Source: Castanea sativa
Lineage: Eukaryota; Streptophyta; Magnoliopsida; Fagales; Fagaceae
Direction: 5' to 3'
Assembly: GCF_040712315.1 (NCBI RefSeq)
Contig: NC_134015.1
Location: 3,694,445 to 3,758,444, forward strand
Length of the DNA: 64,000 bases
Shown here piece by piece: positions 45,630-59,031 of the stretch. Position numbers and translations under genes: made by a program. A model generated the notes under the pieces. The model ran no database searches, was not told the origin of the DNA, and saw only the letters and a program-made list of their open reading frames with translations. Positions within the stretch are counted from its first letter, which is position 1. Each line of letters opens with the position of its first letter.

Positions 45630-47267
45630 GGACAATCCGACTATGTTTTGACTCTGATACCCAGCCAATGAGAGTTATTCATTGGTACCAAAACTAGTTT
45701 TATTTAGGGCATCACGAGCCTATTGTGTTTCCAGACTCAGCTAATGGGAGATATACATTAGCACGAAACTAGTTTTTTCTAAATCTGATGCCTAGTCATG
45801 GGGATGTAGTGTAACCATAATTATAAATATATAAGATTGTTAAGAATGTGACTATGTTTGAATTTATGAATTATTTCAAGTCTATGAAATTTCTTTAGCT
45901 TATTTTTTGAAAACCTATAGTATATTAAGTTTGACATATATGAAATTTTTTGATCTCATAAATTTATATTGTTTTGTCAATCGATATACTTGTTTCAACT
46001 AGTTTTGTATTTGGTTCCTTATTGAGTTATCAACTCACCCTCCTTTTCCCCTCCAGTTTCAAATTATGAAAAAATAACAAGTTTTGGGACTTTTACTGAG
46101 GGTGTATGCTTGAATGGAGATTATGAATTTTTGAAAAAAAAAAAGATCTTGTAATAATTATTAATTAGTATATCTTTTGTTTAATGGTCATGAGGTTTGG
46201 ATTGTTGTTTCTATTGGTACTTTGGAAATCTTTTGACAATTGCATTATTGAGGATGATTGTGGATTTACTGATGGAATTTTCTTTGAAGATAATTTTTAG
46301 TTGCTAAGAAGACCTTACACAATAAAATGCTTTGACCCCTCTGCAAAAATAACAACCAAAATCAGCTAATTTTGGATGGAGGGGGAGTGGAGGGGAGTAA
46401 AGTAGTGTTGGCTAAAAATAAGCTAATTTTGTGCTAAATCTACTTTACTCTACTCCACTCCCTCTCCCTCTCCCTCAATTTAAACGGACTATTAGCTTCT
46501 TGACAAAGCAACTCACCCATAAACACAATATTATTGCTCTCATTGGAAATATGTGGTATCTGTGTAGGTTTGAGAGACAAGGAACCAGATCCAAGCTCGA
46601 TGCATCTGAATGATGATGGCAATGGGGTCCAAAACAAGTTTAATATTGGAGCACCTAGGTAACTAGGCACTGAAGCTTGACCAACAACCAGCTTTCCATG
46701 CAATATCATAGCCACATGTAGAGCCGGGTGGGCATGGCCCCCCTAAAGTTCAAAAGATTAATCCCATGCCATATTATTGTCGGGGTCTTAAAAGTACTAA
46801 CTTTCTCAAACAGTGAAACCTTTTCATTAATATTATGCATGGTACCACTATTAATTTTCACATGCATTTTTGTACTAGTGTATATGAATTTATTATATCT
46901 TTGTGAAAATATTAACATTTTATATATACCACAGAGACGTGGACTATGATTTTGTAGAGATCTATGGGTTACAGTGGTTTTAAGTTTCTATATTAAACTT
47001 ATATGTATTTTTATATGTATGTTCCATGTATTGGGTTTATTGCAAAATTCAATTCAAAATTCAAAATAATAAAGATAAAGTCATTTACAAGTTTTTCATT
47101 ATAGACTAAGCTTTAAGCTGGTGGTTGAACTACGATAATTTTTTCTCCAATTTTTTTTCTTTTAACTTTAACACGGTATCAAAGTTATTAGTTCATTTGA
47201 ATTGATCAAAAGGGATAGGTAATAGAGTAGAGTTGACAAAAATTTTGCATATTTTGAGCAAACTCTA
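43729..47267. other. Spacer with simple repeats and an unassigned ~2-kb insertion
   Basis: Matches 61690-62700, but about 44318-46310 has no counterpart there, so roughly 2 kb was inserted here or lost there. That part contains an ~80-bp tandem duplication (45346-45417 and 45426-45497, TTTAGCTACTGAATATTGTT) and a degenerate repeat at 45640-45800. GA, CT and TA tracts lie at 44322-44373, 45171-45203 and 45593-45622. A well-kept stretch at 46490-46750 pairs with 62410-62670. No gene is supported. Confidence 0.55.
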
Positions 47268-47710
47268 CTCTCTTTACTCCCTTCCACCACCCTCAATCCA
47301 AACCACCCCAAGTTCCTATTTGATTTCCTTTAGGCTTTTTTCGGTCTCCATTCTAACAGTGATGCTTCTTTCTAGCATTATCAAAGTCGTTCAAGCACTA
47401 CAGTAATATCTAGATCCATCCCCTCTAGATATTGTTTTCAACCACACATTTAAATCACATGGAAGTCGATCTACACAGCGCCACAGAAATCACCCAAGCA
47501 CACGCCCTCATATGCACTTCATCTGATATGTCCAGCCTTCACACGATATCATGTGTTATGAACATGTCCACATGTGCCTCCATCGTCCTTGTTGGTGTGA
47601 ATGCATTTTTTGGCAATCAGTGTCAGCCATCACCTAGTCATACCGACTCTCCCTTGGCCCGCATTTGTTTGTTTGCGCCAATATGTATCTCATAATGCAT
47701 GTGTTCACAC

Positions 47711-48388
47711 TGTTGGGAATATACACGAATTCTCATATATTTGAGAAGCGCTAGCAACAGGTATAAAGTAACCACACAACGTAAAAAATTATGTGGTTCA
47801 TCAATTTACCTACATTCATAGAGTTGCAATAATTCACTATTTATAAGAAAAATTACAAGATGCAGTACAAAGTACAATATTTCTCTCTTAAAACCACACA
47901 ACAAACCTTAATCTAAAACAACAATACTTATATTCTACACAGAAGATCTACAATAGGCTAAAGGTGAGCCAAAAATTTCCATAAAACCCAAGTCTCCGCC
48001 CTATGGACTAAGTATCCGTTTGGATACAAATTATTGCTTTTACGTTTCCGCGTTTCAGCCTTTTTTTTTTATTCTCCTTTGCACGCGTTTTTGGAGACAA
48101 GAGTTACCATTCACCACTGTGCGGTTACTGTTCACGCACTGTTTCACACTGTTCAAGCACTATTTACACACTTTTCAACTACTTTTTTTTAAAATTAAAA
48201 ATGGGTTCCACGGCATTATTCACACATTTAAAAAATTATTTTGCTACAATATTTTCAGTTTTTAATAATAAGTTTTATCCAAGTGGACCCTAAATCTCAA
48301 AAAAATTCTTATTAAAACCATAGTACTTTTGCATAGAATCAGGTTATAATCTGGGTCAAACACAAACTAAATTTCACATAGGCCAACA
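47711..48388. mobile_element. Solo LTR (copia-type?), copy 3, with MITE inserted
   Basis: Ends TGTTGG and CCAACA; left flank CACAC, right flank CGTAC. Same insertion as 19279-19648, but carrying the MITE at 48012-48290 and a longer left part. Confidence 0.58.
48012..48290. mobile_element. Tourist-like MITE (279 bp)
   Basis: TAA at 48009-48011 and 48291-48293. TIRs GTATCCGTTTGGATA and the inverted GGGTCCACTTGGATA match at 11 of 15. The empty site with one TAA is in copy 2 (about 19550). The inner part is rich in CACACTGTTCA-type words. Confidence 0.85.
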
Positions 48389-49910
48389 CGTACCCTATCT
48401 TGTCTAACATTTACATATTTTCTTTGATGATCTTACCGTCTAACCTCTAGGTATTTTCATTCAAACTCTACTTTGAGGTTAAGGGATGTTAAAATATATT
48501 AATAGTTTATCATATAAATATATCAACGGTCTACATGACTTTGTAGAGAATGTGGATAATGTGTCACCTCATAATAGAGTGATCATAATTGAGGGCGACT
48601 GAATGTTTGTTCTTGTAGTGGCAGTTGGGCCTGTTGAGGTCCGGGTGACAATATAAAAAGCCTTCTTTTAAGAAATTGGTTTCCTCGATTAAATTAAAAA
48701 TTTTAAAAATTATTATTTTTTGACATTCAAACATTTAAATTATTTAAATGCCCTCTTCTTTATGCTTTTAAATTTTCTTCTTCTTCTTTTTATTTTTTAT
48801 TTAATTTAACGGCAAAAAAAAAAAGAAAAGAGGCGACTAGTGAAACACCTAGACCTTGTTTAGATGTGAATCATGTGATCATGCACACTGTATATTCTTT
48901 ATGCATTAAGTTCCTATATTTGTTCTTCTTAAAAAAAAAATAAAACAAAAAGTTTTTATATTATCGTAGCATAACATAAGTACAACCAATCTTAAGCTTG
49001 TAAATGAGCGAGTCAAGTTGACTATTAAAAATTTAAAAGGTTATGAGTTGTGACTAGTTCATTTAATTTTATTTTGTATACATATTGGGCTTGATTTATT
49101 GCCAAATCAGATTACAAGATATATTTAGTAAAAAAATAAAAACTCCCTTGTGCTTTGTATGTCTCCTTCATCTCTGCTTACAAGATTGTTGAGATATCTT
49201 GCCTATCCCATTTTTATTCTGGAAGATGTATAAGTAGTCCAAGATTGATGTATAATAGGCCATCTTGGGCTAGATTTGAGATTCACCAAATGTCAAACAG
49301 GAACTCTTTCATTAGGCTAACTTAGGCCGATCCTGGTTTTCACCTATCATCTCTAAGGAGCCTTTATTGAAGTCTATTGGGTTTCTGTATTCATCTCTAA
49401 TTTTCTTTTCTTGTTTTTCATGCATACCAACGCCCGTGCGTATACACTATACACACACAAGGTCCAAGAATCATGATTCAATTTCTCATCTCATGTCAAG
49501 ATCCTCAAAATAATAATAATAATAAATAAATAAATAACCTCTCATGTCATAACAAAATAAAAAAAATAAAAAAATCTTATTGTCTCATGTCTAGGAGCAA
49601 ACTATATATTTTTAAATTAAAATAAATGATTTGATGATAAACTGTAGGACACATTAATTCTTTTCCTCTTATCTACTTTTGTGAGGATTAAGAAAGTTAA
49701 AATTGACCATTTAGGCATTGGCATAATAAATAATATTTAGTTGGAACATGCAATATGTTATGAAAAAAATCTAGAGTCATGAATTCTAATTAGTTTAACT
49801 AATAAAATCTCTTACTTGTCAAATAATGAATCAAGATTATTTTTCCCTTGTGGTAATTATCATAAAATAATTGTTATAGATTCAAATCTTATCTTTTACC
49901 AATGTTACAC

Positions 49911-49913
<3 letters not shown>

Positions 49914-49985
<72 letters not shown>
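49914..49985 (+). repeat. (GA)n microsatellite, copy 3
   Basis: 72 bp of GA repeat at the site shared with copies 1 and 2. Confidence 0.95.
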
Positions 49986-49987
<2 letters not shown>

Positions 49988-50498
49988 CATTTAGCGTAAT
50001 TTTAAGCAATATTACACCACTAAACATTTGTTTTATTCTATGTAAATTTTAACAAATCTACTATTGGATATACCTTCTATACTTGCAAAATTTTAAGATG
50101 ATTGGATAACAATGACTATCTCATTTATAAAACATTTAAATTCAAGTTTTTGTATTATAAAACTATGCATTGAAGTCGAGTTAATTTATTACATTCAATA
50201 TTTGATTTTCAAAAACATAGAGATCTAATAATAAATAACATGAAATTGACATAAAATTGTTATACGTGTTAAAAACATAGAAAACTTGTAATTCAACTAT
50301 GTGATTTTCAAAATATTAATCTCATAAAGTGGAACATCTATTTATTTATTAATTTATTACATATACGATATAGGATTTGATCTAATTCCGGCAATAATTT
50401 TATTTTTCCGTATAAAAAAAAATCTATAGATCTTATTTTGGAAAGCATATAATTTCCCATGATTCAAAAAACTAATACCAAAGAAACAACTAATTACC

Positions 50499-50586
50499 TT
50501 ATCTCATCCCCCTTCCCCTATATATGTATGTGTGTGTGTGTTACGTTTCTCAAAAAAAAAAAAAAAAGGAGAGAAAAAGAAAAAAG
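50499..50586 (+). mobile_element. Short poly(A) retroposon (88 bp)
   Basis: 16-bp target duplications GAAACAACTAATTACC at 50483-50498 and 50587-50602; copies 1 and 2 have one copy. The body ends TATGTGTGTG, then GTTTCTC and an A run. It matches the inverse of 62849-62920. Confidence 0.8.
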
Positions 50587-50914
50587 GAAACAACTAATTA
50601 CCAACGCATATAGTACTGACAAGATAAAATAAAAAAAAATGCATACAGTTTATTTTGGTAAGGAATCCAATATATGATAATAATTAGGAAATATACTAGG
50701 AAACATAGTTGGAACCATTTCATTTACATTTATGTTAAATAGTCTATTTTATTTGGAAACATTATAAATACGCCTTACATTTATGTTAAGAAATCCAATT
50801 TGTGATTGTCCTTTGTCCATTCTTTATTTGCATGCTGAAATTTGCATATGGCATGTTGCTGTGGTATTTACTTCTATAGATGTCAAGAGAAATGACATTC
50901 ATAAGCAATTTTGA

Positions 50915-51426
50915 TATAAATAGACCATCTTCCACCTTTCCTTCCAGTTCCACTATAAATTTTTTATTGATGTTACCTCATGAGAGAGTGTATTAGATGA
51001 CAGTGATCTATCGGATCAGTGATTTACCAGACTTCAACATTATATGTAGGTTGAAGACTTTCCGGGTAATGCATGAATATAGCCCGGTTGGTCTTCAATA
51101 AGGTTAGTTTATCTTGATTTCTTCTTCTTTATGATAATCAATATTAAGCTATGTCTTCCTTACTCTTTATTTTGAATTTTTGGTTGCAGATTGTGTTAGA
51201 TGATTTAAATCATCCATTCAAGAACTTTAAAATCTCTACCATGTGCTATCAATCACAATCACGTATGGAGCATACCTACCTTGAAGGACATAAGAATGTC
51301 TGTGAAATTAATGTACAAAAATTATTTGAAATTTGTAGTAGAAATGGCTCAATTAATATTATGCAAAAGAATGTACCTTATTGTTTATCTAGCATTTTGT
51401 TGATAAGTGAAGCTTGGGAGATATAG
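50915..51426 (+). ncRNA. Module M5: putative spliced transcript with hairpin
   Basis: TATAAATAG at 50915-50923. Hairpin arms TTGAAGAC (51051-51058) and GTCTTCAA (51091-51098). Intron 51103-51189. Exon 2 is open for about 80 codons to 51426 in one frame, longer than in the other copies, but exon 1 does not join it in frame. The frame resembles no protein I know. Confidence 0.43.
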
Positions 51427-51688
51427 TGGGTTAATATTTGATTTCACAACCAACTTGCCTTTGGTCTTCCCAAAAAAAAAAAAAACTCACAACAATTCAG
51501 ATGATGTATGTTATAATCAACTTGCCTAATAGCAATTCTTTCCCCACAGAAAATTGGATAAACGTAGCAATTAATCCAATGCTTTTGAACTATTGATAGG
51601 TAGGACATAATAATATGACAGTAAGGTTGGTTTGTTTGTTTGTTTGGGTGTTTTTTTTTTGTCTAACTACATTCCTTATGACATCATA

Positions 51689-51736
<48 letters not shown>

Positions 51737-52760
51737 GTTTTTGAAATAAAATATCAAATTTTTAAATAATTTAATAGTTATAATGTGAGAGAAAGGATTT
51801 AGACCCTATATTTTTATGTTGAAAACACATAGAGATGCCAATTGAGCTATAAGACTCATGGTTAATAGTAGATTCACTTGACTACTTAGTCCTTATAACA
51901 TTTTAAAATAAATAAATAAAACCTTTTAGAATCATGTTTGATTTTTATTAATTTTGGCAATAAAATCATGATCTACATGTGTACTTTTTTGTCCAAAGAA
52001 TTGAGAATTCTTCTCTAACACAGATTAAATGTTGGTGAACTCTATAGGAAATGATAATCTCCATTCAATATAGATCCATTGCATAATTTGGATTGACCAT
52101 TACGTTTAGAACTAAATATATATTCAATATAGTGTCATTCAGAATTTATGATGTGATAATATGCGTATTGTTAAATATATAAAAAAAAAATTAATTGTAA
52201 AATGGATTTTGTTTTTTATAAACGTAATATGGATTCTTTTTCTCGATTCCAAGTGAAATAGAGAGTCTATGCCAAAAAAAAAAAAAAAAAAAAAAACACA
52301 AATCTTGTATTAAAATTCGGAAGGATACCCTAATTAGTAGTTGACTTCAATATTTAAAATCGTGGCATGTTTCATAATTTGGTCAACTTCGGACTACTAT
52401 GGAACTATTAGATATTATGCATGGACCAAATCGAAGATAAATGTTATAAAGCAAAAAGAAAGAAACAATAAATCGCTAATTAATTATTCTTTCTATTTTC
52501 AATTCTCAAAACAGTATTTGAACAAGTTTGGAACTGCATCTCCATTCCCATGCAGGGACTAATAACCTCATAGATTCTCAATCTCAAATTAAAAATTAAA
52601 AAAAAAAAAAAAAACTTTTGAACACCATCTTTACAAGATAACCTAGAGCAAATTCAAGAGATTGTTTGCTATAAGATAAGAAACATAAGCATCATGAATG
52701 GCATACTTGACCTGTTCATGTGAAAAAAACCTTAGCACCCTGTCGAGTAAGAGAAAGTAA

Positions 52761-53734
52761 GGTTATATTTTCAGTTTTTGTTTTCTATGTTCAAAAACTT
52801 GTTTTTGGGAATATAAAGAAAATAAATTTTTTTCTTATATTTTTTAAATAAAAAACATGTTTAGTTAGTTGAAATTTAAAAAAAAAAAATTGTTTTTTGA
52901 AAAAAAAAATAGAAAATACTAAAATATGTTGTTATTAGGATTTGAAATCTAATACTAACTCGCTAAGGCTTCGTTTGGGAGTCCATAAAAGAATGAAATG
53001 GAATGATCATAAGGGAATTGAATGTATTTAAGTAAGGGAAATGAATGGAAAAAAATGAGATGGAATGGAATTAAGTAATCTTGATTGGATCTTTTAAAAT
53101 AAAGGAATGAAAAGGAATGACAATGAATGAAATGTAAAGTAATTTTGTTTGGGAGTAACATGGAGGGAATGAAATGGAATCATTTTATGACAGTATTACT
53201 ATTAGACCCTCATTTTAAAATAAATGGTTGAATATATAGAGGTATTTTGGGAGTTTTAGTAAAAAATCATTAAATTTAATTTCATTCTTTCCTATTTCTC
53301 CCAATTTTAAGGGGAATGAAAATTTGAGATTTTAAGGGAATGAGTGTTTCCTCCTATCCATTCTATTCCCTCCCACTGAAACTCTCAAATAAAGGAATGA
53401 ACTTTCCATTCCTTCCATTAAAACTCTCAAACAAGAGAAGGGGAGAAGAGAATATTCTAAAATCATTCTTTTCATTCCTTTCTATTTCCTCCTCTCAAAT
53501 AAGGTCTAAATGAGATAGATTCATTAAATTAAATGCGTATTTTCATTAACTTTTGAAACTAAAAATTGAAAACAACATTTTGTATGTTTTCAGTTTCCTT
53601 CACAAGTTAAGTTTTGAAAACAGTTTTTGTTTTCTATTTATTTGGGGTTGCCAAATAAGCTTTTTAGTCTCAAAAATAAAAAATAATTTTTTAAACAAAA
53701 AATTAGGAGAAAAAGACCGTTACAAAACATACTC
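52761..53734. mobile_element. TAA-flanked MITE in the exonuclease gene, copy 3, with second MITE nested
   Basis: TAA at 52758-52760 and 53735-53737; the intact gene has AAAGTAACAC at this place (about 42399-42404). Ends GGTTATATTTTCAG and the inverse GAGTATGTTTTG are imperfect TIRs. Without the nested element it is about 431 bp. Confidence 0.75.
52967..53506. mobile_element. MITE (540 bp) nested in the previous one
   Basis: TAA at 52964-52966 and 53507-53509; copies 1 and 2 have the empty site (ACTCACTAAATGAG). Ends GGCTTCGTTTGGGAG and the inverse GACCTTATTTGAGAG. Rich in GGAATGAAATGG words and their inverse, so it can fold back on itself. Confidence 0.82.
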
Positions 53735-53943
53735 TAACACTTTTGGCTCCTCATAGTACACCCTAACTTCACTAGCTAACTCAACCGAACCACACCCATC
53801 AAGATTAGGCTTCTTAATAGCAGCCATTGAGCCAAATGACCCAGTTCCACGTACACCAGTCTTACAACCAGACATCTGGGGCTATTGTAGTGTTTTCTTG
53901 ACCTTATCCTTCACTCCAGTGCCAACAAAACACACATTTGAAT

Positions 53944-55353
53944 CAAACAGAGAAGCCACAGCGTTAATAAAAGTCCAAACGTTAATAAAAAAATATTTTA
54001 AAAAATGGCCAAAATAAAAGTACAAACGTTAATAGAAAATACAAATAAAAAAACCAAAGAAAATTTGTTAAAACAGAATATCCCATAAATTTAAACAGTC
54101 AAAGAGAGAAGCCACAACGTATTGCATGCATACATCTGAAAAACAATTCTCAAACTAAATTAAATTAAATTAAAGTTTTTTTCCTAAAAAGGGAAAGGGA
54201 AACCACCTACCATCTAAAAAGTCTGGACATTTTATTTAGGGTATCGTACTCCTGTTGTATCCGTGTTGTACTAGTATTGTACTGATGTTTTATATTATAA
54301 TTTTTCAGAAATTACTCATATTGCTATATTGTACTTGTGTTTGTGTCCGTGTCTGTGGTTCCTAACCTACCATGCCCATGCTCTCAACATAGACAGAGAC
54401 AACAAGCTCCAAAACACATAAATTTTCACTGGAGAAGGGGGGCATAACTATTATCCATTTCAACAAGTAAAAATCATACTGCTAGAGATTGTTATATAAA
54501 ATAACAAAGTAGAACACAATAAATATAACATACAAGCATAAATAATCAAGCAATGAATATAGCTCGCATAAAAGACAAGGAAAAAAAATTACTTTTTAAA
54601 AAAAAAATAAATATATATATAAATAGCAAAAAAAGAGAAAGCATAGAAAACTAGCAGATAAGATCACAGAGAAAATATAGTGTAAAAAACAAGCGTTACC
54701 TCCATTTTTAAATAAGGAAAAGAACTAAAAAAGTGGTTAACAATCTAACAACACATAAATACACACAAACCTCGTTCTTTGGCGCTCAATCGAGAAAAAA
54801 GTCCGACACGAGATTCACTTAGATCTCTCACCTCTTGGAAATGCAATTCATCTTCTTTAACATAAATTCCACCATGCAATATCTCTACTGTCTCTATGGG
54901 GATAGATATTTAATTAAAGGTTCGAGTGAGTATCAATAATGTCTACAGTAACTATGGGGATTTAATTAATTAAACGTTCAAGTGAGTGTCAATAATGTCT
55001 TACGGAAACATAAATTCCACCAGGACCACCACACGTTTATAAAAAATAAACAATAAAAAAATTCCACTACACAATGTCTCTACAGATACATATGCAATGT
55101 TCATGTATGTTGCACATGATCAATTTTAAGAGAGATTTTTTTTTTATTTACTTAATTTTTTAATATAAGATAAAAATTCTATTTTAGACTATGTGTGTAA
55201 AATTTCCTTCTGAAAACTTGAATTTGATCCTTAATACCCCACCCTCACAAGAATTTTGTACTTGTGGAGTGATCATAATGCCAAAAGTACACTATTTTAA
55301 GAGAGATTTGGTTAACCTAACGTTAATGATATCTCTCTCTCTCACATACATAC
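53944..55353. other. AT-rich unassigned stretch
   Basis: No ORF or known repeat except a minus-strand SINE at about 55150-55285. Short duplicated phrases occur at 53960-54050 (AAACGTTAATA) and 54900-55010 (GTGAGTRTCAATAATGTCT). Confidence 0.5.
55150..55285 (-). mobile_element. SINE, same family as 43547-43712
   Basis: On the minus strand the phrases TGATCACTCCACAAGTA, TTACACACATA and ATAGAATTTTTATCTT line up in order with the complete SINE at 43547. The B-box is worn and no clear target duplication is seen. Confidence 0.6.
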
Positions 55354-55602
55354 ATGGCAATACAAATCACACTCTCTCTCTCTCTCTCATCAAAACCCAT
55401 CAATGCCTCTCTTTATTTCTCTCATCCTCCTCCTTTGTTCTTCTCAAAGCCCATTAAACCAGCAAAAGAACCACTCCACGTGCTCAGGCCATCGATCCCA
55501 CTTAACAAAGTCTCTGCAATTCCTTCTCTTCACCCCCTTCCCTCACCGCCAAGGACCACTACTCCTACCACCCCATCTTTTCACAAGTTCGAATTTTTTC
55601 AG
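55354..55602 (+). CDS. Possible orphan first exon with transit-peptide-like N-terminus
   Basis: From ATG at 55354 the frame is open for 83 codons to a possible donor CAG/GTTTGT at 55602/55603, in phase 0. The peptide is rich in Ser, Pro and Thr with few acids (MAIQITLSLSLSSKPINASL at the start), as in plastid transit peptides. GC content is higher than in the surroundings. No downstream exon is found by eye before 57000, so it may be a gene fragment. An overlapping frame from 55403 also opens with a hydrophobic stretch, so the frame choice is uncertain. Confidence 0.3.
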
Positions 55603-55795
55603 GTTTGTTACCAAATTTCTCTGCCTCTCTTGCTCATTTTTGTCCCTCCCCCCCTTTTTTTTTGTAATTTATGAAATATTAGGATTACCATATTTGATAT
55701 TATTTTGGTTTGTTTTGTGTGATATATTTGGATGATTTAATTCTAGATTTTATTGTTGTGAAAATTAGATTTTGAAAAGTGAATTAAGTTTATAA

Positions 55796-55848
<53 letters not shown>

Positions 55849-57576
55849 CCATTCCCAACAGGCTAGGGCCTTTCCTATTCTTTTTTTTTTTTTTTCCTTT
55901 TCTTGAATAAATCTACAGATGCACCCAACAGTGTTTTTTAGGCCATGGCATTACTGCAGGGGAAAATTTCCAAAAAAATGGTCCACTAGTCTAGTTTGTT
56001 AGGCTGGCTAGCCTTATTTACACCAAAAGGACTGTTGATGTGGTCTATGCAAATGTAAAATGTAGCCATTATATGCATTCACCTTCTTATAATGTGTGGA
56101 CCCTCACAACATGTAGACCTCATATAATATAGTGGGTGGCTAGTGTTTTTTTTTTTAGAATAAAAGCTTGGAATTTCATCAAAAGGAAATCAACTGTTGT
56201 TGGCTAAAATTAAGACAGAAGAAATGTATGGAGGAACATCCTCTTCCATCCACACTAAAAAACTTCTAACATGTCTAACATGTTTAGCTAGGTTGTGAGC
56301 AACAAAATTACCAAATGAGTGGTTAATTGGTTACATACAATTGCTCCATGAGATATTCTTTCTTTCTAATAAAAATGTCACTTGTTGATATTGAAGTCAT
56401 AGAATGGACCCAAGCTCTCAAAAGCACGTGAAAGAGAGTTAAGATGTAAAGAAGTTCATAGTTTTGACTTTTGATCCTCTCATAGACTAAGACAAGTCGG
56501 GGTTGACTTTAAATTTAAAGCCATTTATGAAATTAAACGTGACAAATGGCAAGGATTAAGAACCCGTCATCTTGAGTTTCTAACTTGTACTAAATATATT
56601 TAGGACATGAAGGGCACATAGTAAAACCATCACACCTGTACCACAAAGCAATCAAATTTCTTTAACATACATTCATATCCATAGTCAAAGCTAAGGATTC
56701 TGTATCAAATTTCAAATTTTGTTAATTAGTCGGTAAAAACTTTTCTCAGAAATTGGAAAATGCCGAATATTTTGGAAATCAATTCCATGTGGTGCTAAGA
56801 ACTTTGTGGACCAGTGATATAATCCGGTATCTTCATTGGTACAGTTTGAGTTTGAATCTCCTTCATCTCTGTATTACAAGATTGTTGAGATAACTTGCCT
56901 AGTCCATTTTTTCAATGGTTCCGGAAGATGTCTACATTGTCCAAGATTGATTTACAACACGCCATCTTGGGCTGGACTTGAGATTGAGCCAATGTCAAAT
57001 AGAAACTCCTTCATTATGCTAACTTGGGCCGAGCCTGGTTTTCACCAAATTCAACTTTTCAAAAAAAAAAAAAAAATCATCCTTTCATATCATGATTTAA
57101 TTTTCTCTTGTCAAAGGCATTTAAAAAAAAAATAGTAAATAAAAATTAATAAATAACTCTCTTATGGTCTCGTGTCTTAGGGAGCAAATATCTTTTTTTT
57201 TTTTTTTGACGGTAAAGATCGAGGGAACAAATATCTTTTTTTAAATGAGCATAAATGATTCAATAAACTCTAGGAGAGATTTTCTTATTTTTCTTCTTTT
57301 CTTCCTTTGCGGGCATTAAGAAAGTTACAATTCATCGTCGATGCATTAACATAAAAAGATGATATTTAGTCGGAACATGAAATATGTTATTACAAGAAAT
57401 TTATGGACTTATGAAATCTAATTAGTTTAAGATAAAATCTATTGTTGTCAAATAAATCAATCAGAATCAAATCCATTATACATTTTAAGAAAATAATCCT
57501 TAGTATTTTTGCCTTATACTAAAGAGTAATCATTATGAAACAAACGCAATGAAAAATTTTTAGGTACTTTCAGAGT
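55603..57576. other. Unassigned sequence with an (AT)n tract
   Basis: (AT)n at about 55800-55846. From about 56850 the sequence matches the region near 20500 and 49160 (TACAAGATTGTTGAGATA), the left side of the module unit. A poly(T) insertion at about 57193-57212 is flanked by GGAGCAAATATC and GGAACAAATATC. Confidence 0.5.
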
Positions 57577-58396
57577 TAGAGACGGACCCAGGTGGAGCCT
57601 AGGATCCTGGGCCTCTATTAGGTATAATTTGCCTATTTTAAGGTTGGGCCTCTCTCTTCCAACGCTGGGCCCCCTCCCCTAATAGCCCAGACAGTTCAAT
57701 CCAAAAGAAAATTAAAAACCGACCCACTGATACAGCTTATAATCTTATACAAACCAAATTCAGGGGTAAAAAAAAGAGATGGAGAAAGTCAAGAGAGAGA
57801 GAAAGACCAAGAGAGATGGAGTGATAAATATAATTTTAAAATATAAGAATAATTCATTTTAGTACAAATTTATTATTTACATTATTGTTAATTTCAGTTA
57901 TAAACTTACTATATATAAAATGTGGATTTGTTATTTTACTTTTCTAGATATAAAATCCTCTTTGTTACATTTTGCTATTTCTATTTTGTAAATATAAGAT
58001 GTAAAATGCTAAAAACTTACATAAAATTCTTTAAAAAGATATCATATACTTTTCAAACATTCATATTTATTACTATTAATTTATTAGTATATGAAAAAAA
58101 AATTATTATTTATTTATATAATTTAAAAATTATTAATTAAATTATTTATGATATCATCAGTTCGATTCTAGTTGGACCATAAAACCAATAACTAGTCCCT
58201 TTCACAGTTCTTTGACTGTACCGATTATTAAAACCATAGGTTTACTGTAATTTTCCTTGCAATTAAATTGTCACACAAATTTTAAAGAAAAAAAAAATTG
58301 GACTTGCCCACATTGCTAACTTATAAAATTTGGACTTGTCCACATTTTTTTCTTATACTTTAGCCCACCTAACTTGAAATCCTAGGTCCGTCCTTG
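57577..58396. mobile_element. hAT-like non-autonomous element (820 bp)
   Basis: Ends TAGAGACGGACCCAGG and the inverse CAAGGACGGACCTAGG. Flanking 8-mers TTCAGAGT (57569-57576) and CTCGGAGC (58397-58404) match at 5 of 8, all differences being transitions. GGGCC-rich ends with an AT-rich middle, no transposase. Confidence 0.6.
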
Positions 58397-59031
58397 CTCG
58401 GAGCACGGAGAAATTGTGCTGCTTCCTCTCACATTTATAGTAGACCCTACCATGGATTTAATAAGAAATCTCATCATGAATGTAAGAGAAGGGGGTACCA
58501 TTGCCCATATTCCGAAAGAACCTAAGAATTACTCAAACGTGATATGCTCTAATACTAGTTATTATAATCTAAATTCTATAATTATCTTATTATGGTAAGA
58601 ATTCAATTTCCCTGGTATTTTTAATATAAAAAAACACTAGAGATCTTATTTTGGAAACAATTTAATTTCCTATAATTCATTTCTATTGAAAATAATTCAT
58701 ATCAGGAAAACAGTTCAAGTTACCATTACATATAGTGGCAAGATTAAAAATTAAATGCATGCCATTTATTTTGGTAAGAATCCTGCCTATGATAATCCTT
58801 TGGAAATATACTTGGCAGCGTAGTTGGAAATCATATCTTTTATCTCCAAAAAAAAAAAAAATTACTGTTTTTATTTGGAAATAGTATAAATGTGCCTCAC
58901 ATTTAAGTTAAGATATCCAATTTTTGATTCTCAATCTTTGTTTGCGTGCCAACTTTTGCGAGAGGCATGCTGATGTGGAATATACATTTATATATAGATA
59001 TCAAGATTAATGATTCATAAGTAATTTTGAT

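Larger units (their letters stand above)
47268..53943. repeat. Segmental duplication, copy 3 (oldest branch)
   Basis: Similar to 18838-25570, with more substitutions and indels than separate copies 1 and 2. It lacks the PIF-like MITE, the SINE fragment and the 17-bp retroposon. It has private insertions: MITEs at 48012 and 52967 and a retroposon at 50499. It includes a solo LTR, M5 and a larger exonuclease remnant. Sequence between named features is AT-rich without genes. Confidence 0.88.
52643..53943 (-). pseudogene. Exonuclease-like fragment 3, split by nested MITEs
   Basis: The C-terminal piece (52643-52760) and a middle piece (53735-53943) are separated by a TAA-flanked MITE. The middle piece keeps the coding for the SNVCFVGI-like region and the LDGCGLVELA-like region, with small indels. 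Similarity stops at about 53943, so the N-terminal half is missing. Confidence 0.85.
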
